This document shows, piece by piece, positions 25,817 through 31,631 of a stretch of 31,631 nt of DNA. The notes under the pieces are model-generated. The model worked only from the letters and a program-made list of their open reading frames with translations, did not search any database and had not been told where the DNA came from. The stretch is taken from assembly GCA_001789205.1 (NCBI GenBank), contig MFYT01000083.1, positions 1-31,631 of the forward strand. The letters are read 5' to 3'. Within the stretch, counting starts at the first letter, position 1. Every line of letters begins with the position of its first letter. Both the position numbers and the translations under genes were made by a program. The DNA is from Candidatus Raymondbacteria bacterium RIFOXYA2_FULL_49_16 (GTDB taxonomy: Bacteria > Fibrobacterota > OXYB2-FULL-49-7 > XYB2-FULL-49-35).

Positions 25817-26935
25817 TTAATGCCCTGCATTTCTGTAAAGGCCTCTGTAATCACCTGCAAGCAGACCCCAGCTATGATAAATCCGCCAGGAGATGCTACC
25901 GCCAGTATTGGGTATAGAGCCTTCAAACTTAATGACAGGGCTAGGCATGCTCTCCAAGGTGACAAGCGATATCGTATCGACTTGAACGGGGTCAGCGGCC
26001 AGATACCAACCGTACGAATCGTATATGTCAAGGTGCCCGTCAACTATAACCGAGATATCGTTACGCGAATTCGCAGGCAGATTCTTGGCAACCGCGTTTT
26101 CGGCAGCGTATTTTTGCGCGCCCGAACAGATCAGATATTTAGGCAGCGCATTGACAATATCGTAGTCATCTTTGGCACCCGGCAAGGGTTGCGAGATCAT
26201 TGCAGTGCATCCAGCGGGGACGGTTGTTAAAGACGGGACTGCGCCATAGCCAAGAGCCACAAGGTTGCCGTGATCTGCATGGAATAAGGCCTTATCATCT
26301 TCGTCAAGGGTTGGTCCCGCGCCGCTGCTTGAAGTCAACAGTCGATAAACATCGTAGTTGATCGTCGTGGCAACGATCTTACCGCTCTGTAAAAATCTCT
26401 GAATAGCCGAATTGAGGCCGGAGTTATAAAACTCATGTAACGTCAATTGAACTGAACCACCTTTTAAGTCAAGCTTGCTTGATTCAACGATGCCTTCGGT
26501 TGATATATTTTGTGCGTCGTTCCCGGCCTGCAACCGGCCAAAAGAAGAGGTTTTTATTCTGTCAAATTCCCTGTAATCGCGCACAGTCATCCTTCCAACC
26601 CAATTTTGATAAGTGGTCGGAGCGTTTAAAGCCCCAAGGGATATTGACTGATTGAAAGTAGTGCCAATAATATCGTTGAGTGGTCCCGTTCTCGTCAGGG
26701 CGTTTCGGGCATAATCGCGTATCTCGGAAGGCGTGATTTTGCCCGAGATACTCGAATCTATTCCGGTATCCCGTTCCAAACAGCGGCATACAATCCCCTC
26801 GAAGGACCGGGGAAATCTGTCTGGATCGGTTCGCATGAGGTCATCTTTTCGCGCCTCGGGCATAGCCGCCGTTGAAGCGCCCAAGATGAGAAAGTCGCTT
26901 GAGATTTCAGTCTCTTTGTCGATGAATTTTGTCAT
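25817..26935 (-). CDS. HK97-fold major capsid protein
   Basis: 372 residues; the ATG has AAGGAG seven bases upstream. The C-terminal half has the pattern seen in the capsid half of prohead protease/major capsid fusion proteins and Mu gpT-like capsids: ALFHADHGNL (216-225), PKYLICSGAQKYAAENAV, DGHLDIYDSYGWYLAADP (299-316) and the end DYRGLYRNAG. The N-terminal part would hold the arm and any delta-like scaffold. It should form the icosahedral shell. Here it is a separate gene right behind the protease gene (25 bases), not a fusion. The length is normal and no lesion is visible. Confidence 0.85.
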   Translation of the reverse strand: MTKFIDKETEISSDFLILGASTAAMPEARKDDLMRTDPDRFPRSFEGIVCRCLERDTGIDSSISGKITPSEIRDYARNALTRTGPLNDIIGTTFNQSISLGALNAPTTYQNWVGRMTVRDYREFDRIKTSSFGRLQAGNDAQNISTEGIVESSKLDLKGGSVQLTLHEFYNSGLNSAIQRFLQSGKIVATTINYDVYRLLTSSSGAGPTLDEDDKALFHADHGNLVALGYGAVPSLTTVPAGCTAMISQPLPGAKDDYDIVNALPKYLICSGAQKYAAENAVAKNLPANSRNDISVIVDGHLDIYDSYGWYLAADPVQVDTISLVTLESMPSPVIKFEGSIPNTGGSISWRIYHSWGLLAGDYRGLYRNAGH

Positions 26936-26960
26936 AGTAACTCCTTTTTTTTATGAAATG

Positions 26961-27962
26961 TTATTTGTCTATTACGTCAAGTAAAACAGCGGACCAGTAC
27001 GCATGATCCGCAGCCAATCCCATATACTTTTGGCGAATTAAATCATCGCTTTGGAATGTATCGGACAAGCGCCGATATGAAACAGCTTTGGCCTGCAACC
27101 GTGTTGCTTCAGATTTAAGATTTTCGATCGCACCTGGCCCAGGATTACGCCTGAGATAAGCCAACGCTTGAAGGGCAAAAACATCCGCCGTCAAATCATA
27201 TCGAGGTGCGGTCTTTGAGCCTGTTTTACTGGAAGCATAATCAGCATTTCGCACTTTTGCAATTTTATCCGCTTGGATGGCACATAGAGACGCTTCCAAC
27301 ACAATCGCCCTAAAGACAAGCTTTGCCGGGCCGTAAATATCATTTTTGAAAGTATACTTTTCCCCGGCTGAAAGGTATCGGACTTCTTCGCACCGATAGC
27401 CGATCGAGATACCCGACAAATGCCCTTCCTTGACAAGTTGCTTGGCTTCCAGCGCCCGGGTGGTAGTCCCGAATGTCAAGAGTCCAACCAAGAGAGCGCC
27501 CTCCATCCGCATATCAGAAATTGAGCCCAAGATACAATTAACTGAGTCACGGGCATGGCTATCGAGTAAAGGTATCTGATCCCCATACGAGAAGCCCAAA
27601 AGCATTTCATCGATGAATTGGCCAGTTGAATGGTCGAATATCGGAACAGGCGAATCACTTGCCAAAACAGCTTCACAAGTGCCCGCATCCGCGTTAAAGG
27701 TGGAGACCCTCAGGCTCAGATCGCGACTTTGTAGGCCTCTGTCTTGATAAGACTGTTCTCTGGCTAAAAGCATGTTTTCCATAGACGTTTCCTTTTGTAA
27801 ACATAGGGTTACGGCTGATTTCACTTCGCTTGTCAACGTGGCAAAGCCATTGAGCTGTCGGGCCAAGGTGTTGTAATTTAAGCCTGTGAGCGCGGCCAGG
27901 CGCTTGAGACTCAAGCCGGATTGCTTGACTCGGTCATAAAGAATAGGGCCTTGGTTATCCAT
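26961..27962 (-). CDS. HK97-type prohead protease with N-terminal Xre-like HTH
   Basis: 333 residues. The protease core (about 100-240) matches the S78/U35 family: IPLLDSHARDSV with candidate catalytic His136, HLSGISIGYR with candidate Ser186, and VLEASLCAI, with Glu223, as the later conserved strand. It should cut scaffold and capsid arms during maturation. Residues 1-55 form an extra Xre/Cro-like HTH (SGLSLKRLAALTGLNYNTLA). A second start, ATG at 27782 (Met61), has an ideal AAAAGGA site formed by codons of the frame, so a 273-residue protease without HTH may be the main product. Residues 245-333 are helical and might act as scaffold. Confidence 0.85.
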   Translation of the reverse strand: MDNQGPILYDRVKQSGLSLKRLAALTGLNYNTLARQLNGFATLTSEVKSAVTLCLQKETSMENMLLAREQSYQDRGLQSRDLSLRVSTFNADAGTCEAVLASDSPVPIFDHSTGQFIDEMLLGFSYGDQIPLLDSHARDSVNCILGSISDMRMEGALLVGLLTFGTTTRALEAKQLVKEGHLSGISIGYRCEEVRYLSAGEKYTFKNDIYGPAKLVFRAIVLEASLCAIQADKIAKVRNADYASSKTGSKTAPRYDLTADVFALQALAYLRRNPGPGAIENLKSEATRLQAKAVSYRRLSDTFQSDDLIRQKYMGLAADHAYWSAVLLDVIDK

Positions 27963-28087
27963 TTTTATTATTTTCCTTTTTGCACTAAATTATTTGACTG
28001 TTCTTGCCAATAATATAACACAAAAAATCAAATCAACAAGGAACCAACGTGGAACTTTTATGTGGAGTTGGAAAAAACGGGTAGCGG

Positions 28088-28816
28088 TTATTCGTTCACT
28101 CTGCGACCAGGCTTCATTCTTGGCGGAGTAAGGTTATACCGTTTACAGGCATTCATTAAACCTTTTCTTGTGAATTTTTCAGTTGTCTCAAAATCTTCCC
28201 AGGTTTTATACTTTTTTTCTCGAAAGTTTCTCAGATAGTAATATATGTTTACAGGTGCATCACCTGGTATAAGCCCCCAAATCGCAGTAAGGGGAATGCT
28301 TTCTAAGTCTTTAAGCCCTCCAAGTCCATAGTTTATTCCGCCCGTAGGATCCCCGGGAAGGAATTGATACAATCGCACTAATTCAAGAATAGTCCCAGGC
28401 CATGGTGTTCCAAGACTATGTTTGTACCCCGGCTTATTTTTTTCCCAAAATTCAACTGTGAAAAAATCGGAAATGCCGTGTTTTTTATTCAAATGTTGTC
28501 CTATTGCTACCCATTGCAAAACACAAACAACCAGATATTTAAAACTGTTCTCAATAGACAGGTTTTGCCTGGCCTCTATATTCCACAATTCCCGGCAGAG
28601 AATTGTCTTAACCACGTCGTGAACATTCGTCTCCTTTAATAACTGAATTCTGATACGGCCACCCTTAGGCCCAATAGAAATACGTATCGAATTCCCAATC
28701 TCACCGGTCAAGTCATCAATTCCAGTGATATGAATGCGTAGGGGGGATTTTCTAAACTGGAAGCACTGGAAACGAATTATTTTATTCAGCCCTGAATGGT
28801 ACTCTTGCTCTGTCAT
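28088..28816 (-). CDS. Unknown element protein (242 residues), first in the capsid unit
   Basis: 242 residues; the ATG has an AAGGCGG site four bases upstream that is part of a repeated ten-base motif. I recognise no domain. The first 60 residues are beta-like and basic (RIHITGIDDL, GPKGGRIRIQLL); the middle has Cys/Trp-containing helices (VVKTILCRELWNIEARQNL), and the end is basic (RKGLMNACKRYN, PGRRVNE). No signal peptide or membrane helix is seen. It is the first gene after the structured leader and is followed by the protease and capsid genes, so a head-assembly, portal-like or packaging-redirection role is possible but not shown. Confidence 0.65.
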   Translation of the reverse strand: MTEQEYHSGLNKIIRFQCFQFRKSPLRIHITGIDDLTGEIGNSIRISIGPKGGRIRIQLLKETNVHDVVKTILCRELWNIEARQNLSIENSFKYLVVCVLQWVAIGQHLNKKHGISDFFTVEFWEKNKPGYKHSLGTPWPGTILELVRLYQFLPGDPTGGINYGLGGLKDLESIPLTAIWGLIPGDAPVNIYYYLRNFREKKYKTWEDFETTEKFTRKGLMNACKRYNLTPPRMKPGRRVNE

Positions 28817-28922
28817 ATATCCGCCTTTTTTACTATCCGCCTTGGTTTAAATAAAAAGGGGCGCGCCGGAAAGGCGGATAACCGAACCGGCAAAGGCCGC
28901 GAACCCGCGCCCCCTTGACATT
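28817..28922 (-). promoter_or_regulatory. Structured attenuator-like leader of the capsid unit
   Basis: From the predicted start near 28922, the RNA folds at once: AAGGGGGCGCG (28906-28916) pairs with CGCGCCCCTT (28856-28865) with one bulge, around two small hairpins (CGGC-CTTT-GCCG; CGG-TTAT-CCG). TTTTTATTT follows, as in an intrinsic terminator. TATCCGCCTT in the hairpin (28871-28880) is complementary to two downstream copies of AAGGCGGATA (28818-28827, 28834-28843), the nearer of which is the ribosome binding site. Both termination control and masking of the site are possible. Confidence 0.55.
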
Positions 28923-28928
28923 ATTTTC

Positions 28929-28957
28929 AATATACCAATTTACTCAAAAACAAACAA
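28929..28957 (-). promoter_or_regulatory. Promoter of the capsid unit
   Basis: On the minus strand, -35 TTGTTT (28952-28957) and -10 TATATT (28929-28934) are exactly 17 bases apart, in AT-rich DNA. The predicted start is about six bases before the structured leader. Confidence 0.6.
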
Positions 28958-29137
28958 TCTTTTTATCCTTTCAATGGCAATTATCCCTCATATAAACTAA
29001 ACCGCCCCTCTAATAATTTTCACAAAGCGGGGGTTTTTAATAAAAAACAACCAACCGCCCTGATTGCTTCCCGAAGGACCCGCAAGTTTATGGCTCGGGG
29101 CTATGGCCGGTTCCCCGCGCGCACGGATACTCAGATA

Positions 29138-29182
29138 TACCGGAGTATATACTTCGGTAATACCGATGTATGTGTTATACCG
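29138..29182. promoter_or_regulatory. Cluster of TACCG operator-like half-sites
   Basis: Four TACCG half-sites lie at 29138, 29155 (inverted), 29161 and 29178. The first two form a 22-base near-perfect palindrome centred on TATA, and the second and third form CGGTA-A-TACCG. The last site overlaps the end of the 111-residue gene. The group lies about 180 bases upstream of the capsid promoter; a dimeric regulator is the likely reader. Confidence 0.45.
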
Positions 29183-29513
29183 GCTCGTTGTGGCAGTCCC
29201 GGCCATAGTTGGTCAATGAACAGACAGCGCAATCGCTTTTGTCCATTTGGCAGTCATGGTATCGGACTTCACCCAGCGCAACATTGAAGCCCTTGCGATA
29301 GCCCTGGCCGCGTTGTGCCCTGGTCACGTCCTCACTGTCCGCTGCCTCGTACCATTGCAAATGCTCTGCCTCTGTTCCGAAAGCAGGCCCATGATACGCT
29401 TGCCGCAATCCGCGCTGATACCCTATCCACCATTCAGCCTTGGCCGGATCGAGTCCCTGAAAAGTTTTGGCCATGCTCATCTCTGTCTGAAACCTTTTGA
29501 AATCGATAATCAT
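29175..29513 (-). CDS. Element protein of unknown function, Cys-rich tail (111-112 residues)
   Basis: The ATG at 29513 has GGAG nine bases upstream; a start at 29546 has its site too close. Two similar segments, IGYQRGLRQAYHG and QGYRKGFNVALG, suggest an internal duplication of a G-Y-x-x-G motif found in several small phage proteins. The tail carries four cysteines (YHDCQMDKSDCAVC, then RDCHNEPV) and may bind zinc. No known function. It is the first gene at the right end of the element, next to attR, a place where accessory or early regulatory genes often lie. Confidence 0.6.
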   Translation of the reverse strand: MIIDFKRFQTEMSMAKTFQGLDPAKAEWWIGYQRGLRQAYHGPAFGTEAEHLQWYEAADSEDVTRAQRGQGYRKGFNVALGEVRYHDCQMDKSDCAVCSLTNYGRDCHNEPV

Positions 29514-29546
29514 AACTTGTTCTCCCTTTGTTTGTGTTTGTGCCAT

Positions 29547-29843
29547 ACCTCTACAATCCCCGCCATTATTGCACAGAGGCCCCAGGATTGATTATCGGGC
29601 CTCCTGCATACATTTTCCCGCCCCTGCCTGCAAAAGCCCTGCAAGGCCTCTGCGCGCTTGCTTTTTCATCCTACTTGACAAGATTCATGTGTCCTTTTGT
29701 CGGTCTCCAAAAAGTCTCCATTGCCGGTAAAGGTCCATCGAAATTAAACGAGTTACATCAAAATTAGGGTGGACACAAAAACCTGTTTTTAGAACAGAAA
29801 GCTTGATTTAATCCGCTGATTTAAATTATGTTACCTTGACAAT
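29547..29843. other. Element right end, no gene recognised
   Basis: About 300 bases between the rightmost gene and tRNA-Asn. I see only very short frames without good start signals, a small palindrome CTGTT-TTTAG-AACAG near 29796, and a likely element-supplied promoter for the tRNA (TTGATT and TATGTT, 18 bases apart, just upstream of it). Integrase arm sites could lie here but were not identified. Confidence 0.4.
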
Positions 29844-29919
29844 TGCCTGATAGCTCAGTTGGTAGAGCGCCCGGCTGTTAACCAGGATGTCGCAGGTTCG
29901 AGTCCTGCTCAGGCAGCCA
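29844..29919 (+). tRNA. tRNA-Asn(GUU), hybrid of element and host halves
   Basis: 76 nucleotides with encoded CCA. Acceptor TGCCTGA pairs fully with TCAGGCA; the D arm (GCTC/GAGC), anticodon loop CTGTTAA with GTT, variable loop and T arm (GCAGG-TTCGAGT-CCTGC) are normal, and the discriminator is G. Its 5' part is supplied by the element and its 3' part by the host. The anticodon stem (CCCGG with CCAGG) has a C29-A41 mismatch that the restored host gene would not have (T29-A41). A strong terminator follows immediately. Confidence 0.95.
29873..29884 (+). repeat. Right attachment site core (attR)
   Basis: The second copy of GGCTGTTAACCA, inside the complete tRNA-Asn. Left of it lies element-derived tRNA sequence, right of it host sequence. 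Confidence 0.75.
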
Positions 29920-29957
29920 AAAGAGATTTGCGGCTGATAACTGCAAGTCTCTTTTTT
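29919..29957 (+). terminator. Terminator of tRNA-Asn
   Basis: AAAAGAGATTTGC pairs with GCAAGTCTCTTTT (one T-G pair) around an 11-base loop and runs into a T-tract directly after the encoded CCA. It is a strong rho-independent terminator and shows that this side keeps the native 3' end of the tRNA gene. Confidence 0.85.
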
Positions 29958-30180
29958 ATTTTCGTTTTTTGCTTATGGATAAAAAAAATGCATCTATTTC
30001 AGAAAAAAGTAATGCCAACACATCTTCGCATTCGTTAATAAGAGCTGCCATCTTCGACCACTTGAGTTCGAACGAATATGCATGCCTGAACATGTGGCGG
30101 AAGTCGAGATAACCACGCAATTTTTGCTTTAAAGACTCGGAAACAACTGCATGGCGCTTTATTGACGACCTCGGGTCAAT
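29956..30180 (-). pseudogene. C-terminal fragment of a HepT-like (HEPN) protein
   Basis: A 74-codon open stretch ends at TAA 29956-29958 and contains LRGYLDFRHMFRHAYSFELKW followed by an acidic helix (ALINECEDVLALLFSEI). The FRHxFRHAY-x-F-E-L pattern is a hallmark of HepT-like HEPN domain proteins, RNase-like toxins paired with nucleotidyltransferase antitoxins. The stretch is bounded upstream by an in-frame stop (30181-30183), no start codon or ribosome binding site fits, and the N-terminal half and the antitoxin gene are missing. I read it as a remnant beside the tRNA, perhaps of an older insertion. Confidence 0.65.
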
Positions 30181-30600
30181 TTATCGGCCCTATATGGATT
30201 TGTTTGAAATGAGTCGCGTCGCCCGGTACGATTGCCACGATCCTTTAAGCTGCAATTAAGGGGAGGGCCGCCTGCCCGCCGACAGGAGCAAAAAGACCGT
30301 AAACATGCCCCCTGGTTACTGGCATTGCTGCGTATCCCGCCTGTCGAAGTTCTGTTTCCCGGGGTCTGAAAAGTTCCTGCCGTAATGAGGTGAATGTCCC
30401 CATCAAACCGATGCAGGCTTTCCATTTTACCCTGTTGAGAAAAGGGTATCGCCCTGCAAGAGCAGTTTGCCAATATTGCTGATTGATATACATTTAACAT
30501 TAACATTCAATTTGTAACTATTCAGGTCCCTATGAAAGTAGTTGCAATAAAAAATACCTCAACTATCGGGCGCTGACCCCCGAAAGAACATTCATCCGGT
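30181..30600. other. Stretch without a convincing gene
   Basis: Two overlapping leftward frames exist (30245-30493, 82 codons; 30159-30506, 115 codons), but neither has a ribosome binding site or recognisable domain. The DNA may be remains of the HepT-like gene and its neighbour. Confidence 0.4.
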
Positions 30601-30605
30601 ACTCT

Positions 30606-30655
30606 CCCCTCTCCCCATAAGGAGAGGGGTGTTTTGTCAACCAATCCCTTCGGGG
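30606..30655. repeat. Intergenic palindromic repeat (two hairpins)
   Basis: CCCCTCTCC and GGAGAGGGG pair around CCATAA (30606-30629), then CCC-TTCG-GGG forms a second hairpin (30646-30655). Palindromes of this CCCTCTCC type are dispersed between genes in many bacterial genomes; they give spurious frames on both strands. Confidence 0.55.
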
Positions 30656-30738
30656 TGAGGTCAGGACTGGAACATGGGAAATTAAAAAGTCCTTCATTTC
30701 TCTGGTAAATAGGCATAGGTACGTGAATAGTTATATCA

Positions 30739-30859
30739 ATTTAAGTCATTGTTTTATAATCAGATGTGTTATATATGCCCCAAAATAAACTCCACAACCG
30801 CCAAATGTGATTTAAATCATTGTTTTTAATTGAAGTTGTATATAGATTTATATTATAGA
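30739..30859 (+). promoter_or_regulatory. Promoter with upstream direct repeats before the last gene
   Basis: ATTTAARTCATTGTTTT occurs twice in direct orientation (30739-30755, 30810-30826), 71 bases apart. A -35-like TTGAAG (30830-30835) and -10-like TATAGA (30854-30859) with an 18-base spacer follow. The repeats may be regulator sites about seven helical turns apart. Confidence 0.45.
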
Positions 30860-30884
30860 TTTATTACTCTTTTTTAGGATAATT

Positions 30885-31631
30885 ATGGCACGAATTTTAA
30901 CTATACTCATTCTTCTGGCTGCTTTCGCTTTTGCAGCCCGGACCACATACGAAACCAATAACGACAACTTTGTCTGCGATCTTCCAACCGAAGATACGCT
31001 CAATGGCGGTGCACTGGGTTATTTAAGGATCATGGCATGGGACAATTACATTTCAATGATAGAGTGGAACCTTGCTTCCCTTCCCACTGGCCCCATCTCA
31101 TCATGCTCCCTGAAGGTAAAAGTAATGGGCGCCAGTAGCAGCACCAATATAACAACAAAGTCCTTCCAGATATCATCACTTGTCGACACCATGTACGGAG
31201 GCAATGGAAACTTTACCGCGTATGTGACAAACGCTAGCTGCTACAAATACAAGCAGTATAATTCCGTGTACTGGCTGGGTAATGCATCCAACCGTGTCGT
31301 GGATATATGCAAAGGGAACAACAATTCGAGAATAAACTCGGTGTATTTGACGAACATGACAATAACGGACGAGGTCAGGTCCATTCCATTGGACCTCGCG
31401 ATCATGCAGGACATGGTCAACAAGACCGCCTATGGACTTGCCATCGTTGACACCTCCAATGTCGCGGGAAATTATTATCTCCGGTCACTGAACCAAGCCA
31501 ATGACACGCACCCGGCGCTCATCATCAATACCTATACGCTGAACAATCCGACCAGTTCCCCGTGCAGTCTCGTTTTCTCTGTTGGCACCAGCACAAACGA
31601 TTTCAAGACCAGCTCTCCCACTATTTCGATC
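30885..31631 (+). CDS. Secreted DNRLRE-like protein, N-terminal part
   Basis: 249 codons are open to the window end, where the gene is cut. The ATG has AGGA about seven bases upstream. A signal peptide (MARILTILILLAAFAFA) is followed by a beta-rich region of DNRLRE/CBM-like type: a start with polar residues, GALGYLRIMAWDNYISMIEW, alternating strands, and LRSLNQANDTHPALIINTY near the end of the domain, matching the usual 'properly folded, surface-type' end motif HPALIINT. More domains, perhaps with a sorting tail as in the other secreted proteins here, would lie beyond the window. Confidence 0.75.
   Translation, partial: MARILTILILLAAFAFAARTTYETNNDNFVCDLPTEDTLNGGALGYLRIMAWDNYISMIEWNLASLPTGPISSCSLKVKVMGASSSTNITTKSFQISSLVDTMYGGNGNFTAYVTNASCYKYKQYNSVYWLGNASNRVVDICKGNNNSRINSVYLTNMTITDEVRSIPLDLAIMQDMVNKTAYGLAIVDTSNVAGNYYLRSLNQANDTHPALIINTYTLNNPTSSPCSLVFSVGTSTNDFKTSSPTISI

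Larger units (their letters stand above)
21774..29884. mobile_element. Capsid-encoding phage satellite or reduced prophage, tRNA-Asn site
   Basis: About 8.1 kb bounded by a truncated and a complete tRNA-Asn with the shared core GGCTGTTAACCA. Every gene reads leftward. Contents: integrase, excisionase-like HTH, two small proteins, DnaB-like helicase, winged-helix initiator with iterons, a 72-residue protein, major capsid protein, prohead protease, a 242-residue unknown and a 111-residue unknown. No terminase, portal, tail, lysis or primase gene is recognisable. This content resembles capsid-forming phage satellites (cf-PICI-like) but is even smaller; a decayed prophage is the main alternative. 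Its base composition and gene style differ from the GC-richer host flanks. Confidence 0.8.

Noticed and set aside
28997-29206. A 69-codon leftward frame between the 111-residue gene and the capsid leader
   Set aside because: No ribosome binding site, and its first third is made of the TACCG repeat cluster, so a regulatory region is the better reading. A small gene cannot be fully excluded.
29790-29815. CTGTTTTTAGAACAG as a LexA/SOS box
   Set aside because: The spacing does not match the enterobacterial site, and the LexA site of this host is unknown.
30522-30716. A 64-codon leftward frame
   Set aside because: It is produced by the CCCTCTCC palindromic repeat, a common source of false frames.

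Overview
The window looks like a chromosomal segment from a Gram-negative bacterium of the FCB group (Fibrobacterota or a related candidate phylum is my best guess; the exact phylum cannot be fixed from sequence alone). The reasons are secreted proteins ending in FlgD-like/type IX sorting-type domains, PKD and CarboxypepD_reg lipoproteins, a TIGR03790-like secreted protein, many signal-peptide proteins of unknown function, and a Ser/Thr kinase, FHA-sigma54 and SpoIIE style of signalling.

Left host region (1-21641). A leftward gene run at 7945-2864 shares stop/start overlaps at three of its four internal junctions: a PflX-like radical SAM protein, a PASTA-less membrane Ser/Thr kinase with a PEGA domain, a small exported membrane protein, an FHA-GAF-sigma54 activator and a PKD lipoprotein. 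Two secreted-protein genes follow. Next come an orphan solute-binding protein, a large TIGR03790-like secreted protein, a STAS protein, an AGCS symporter, an SSS symporter with its 43-residue accessory membrane protein, a decayed SWIM-SNF2 helicase, an HGSNAT-like membrane acyltransferase, a PAS-SpoIIE phosphatase and a MATE transporter.

Integrated element (about 21774-29884, about 8.1 kb). It is bounded by a 5' half of tRNA-Asn on the left and a complete tRNA-Asn on the right, which share the 12-base core GGCTGTTAACCA inside the anticodon arm. All of its genes read leftward. They form a capsid unit (unknown 242-residue protein, HK97-type prohead protease with an extra N-terminal Xre-like HTH, major capsid protein, terminator) and a replication/integration unit (72-residue protein, winged-helix initiator whose gene contains five iterons, DnaB-like helicase, two small proteins, excisionase-like HTH, tyrosine integrase). 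I find no terminase, portal, tail or lysis gene. The most economical reading is a capsid-encoding phage satellite, or a prophage stripped to capsid, replication and integration; it would need a helper for DNA packaging and tails. Three non-coding signals support a regulated element: a promoter followed at once by a strongly structured leader before the capsid unit, a similar structured RNA before the initiator gene, and a cluster of TACCG half-sites.

Right host region (29920-31631). The tRNA is followed by a strong terminator, a truncated HepT-like gene fragment, about 0.5 kb with repeats but no convincing gene, and the start of a secreted protein that runs off the window.
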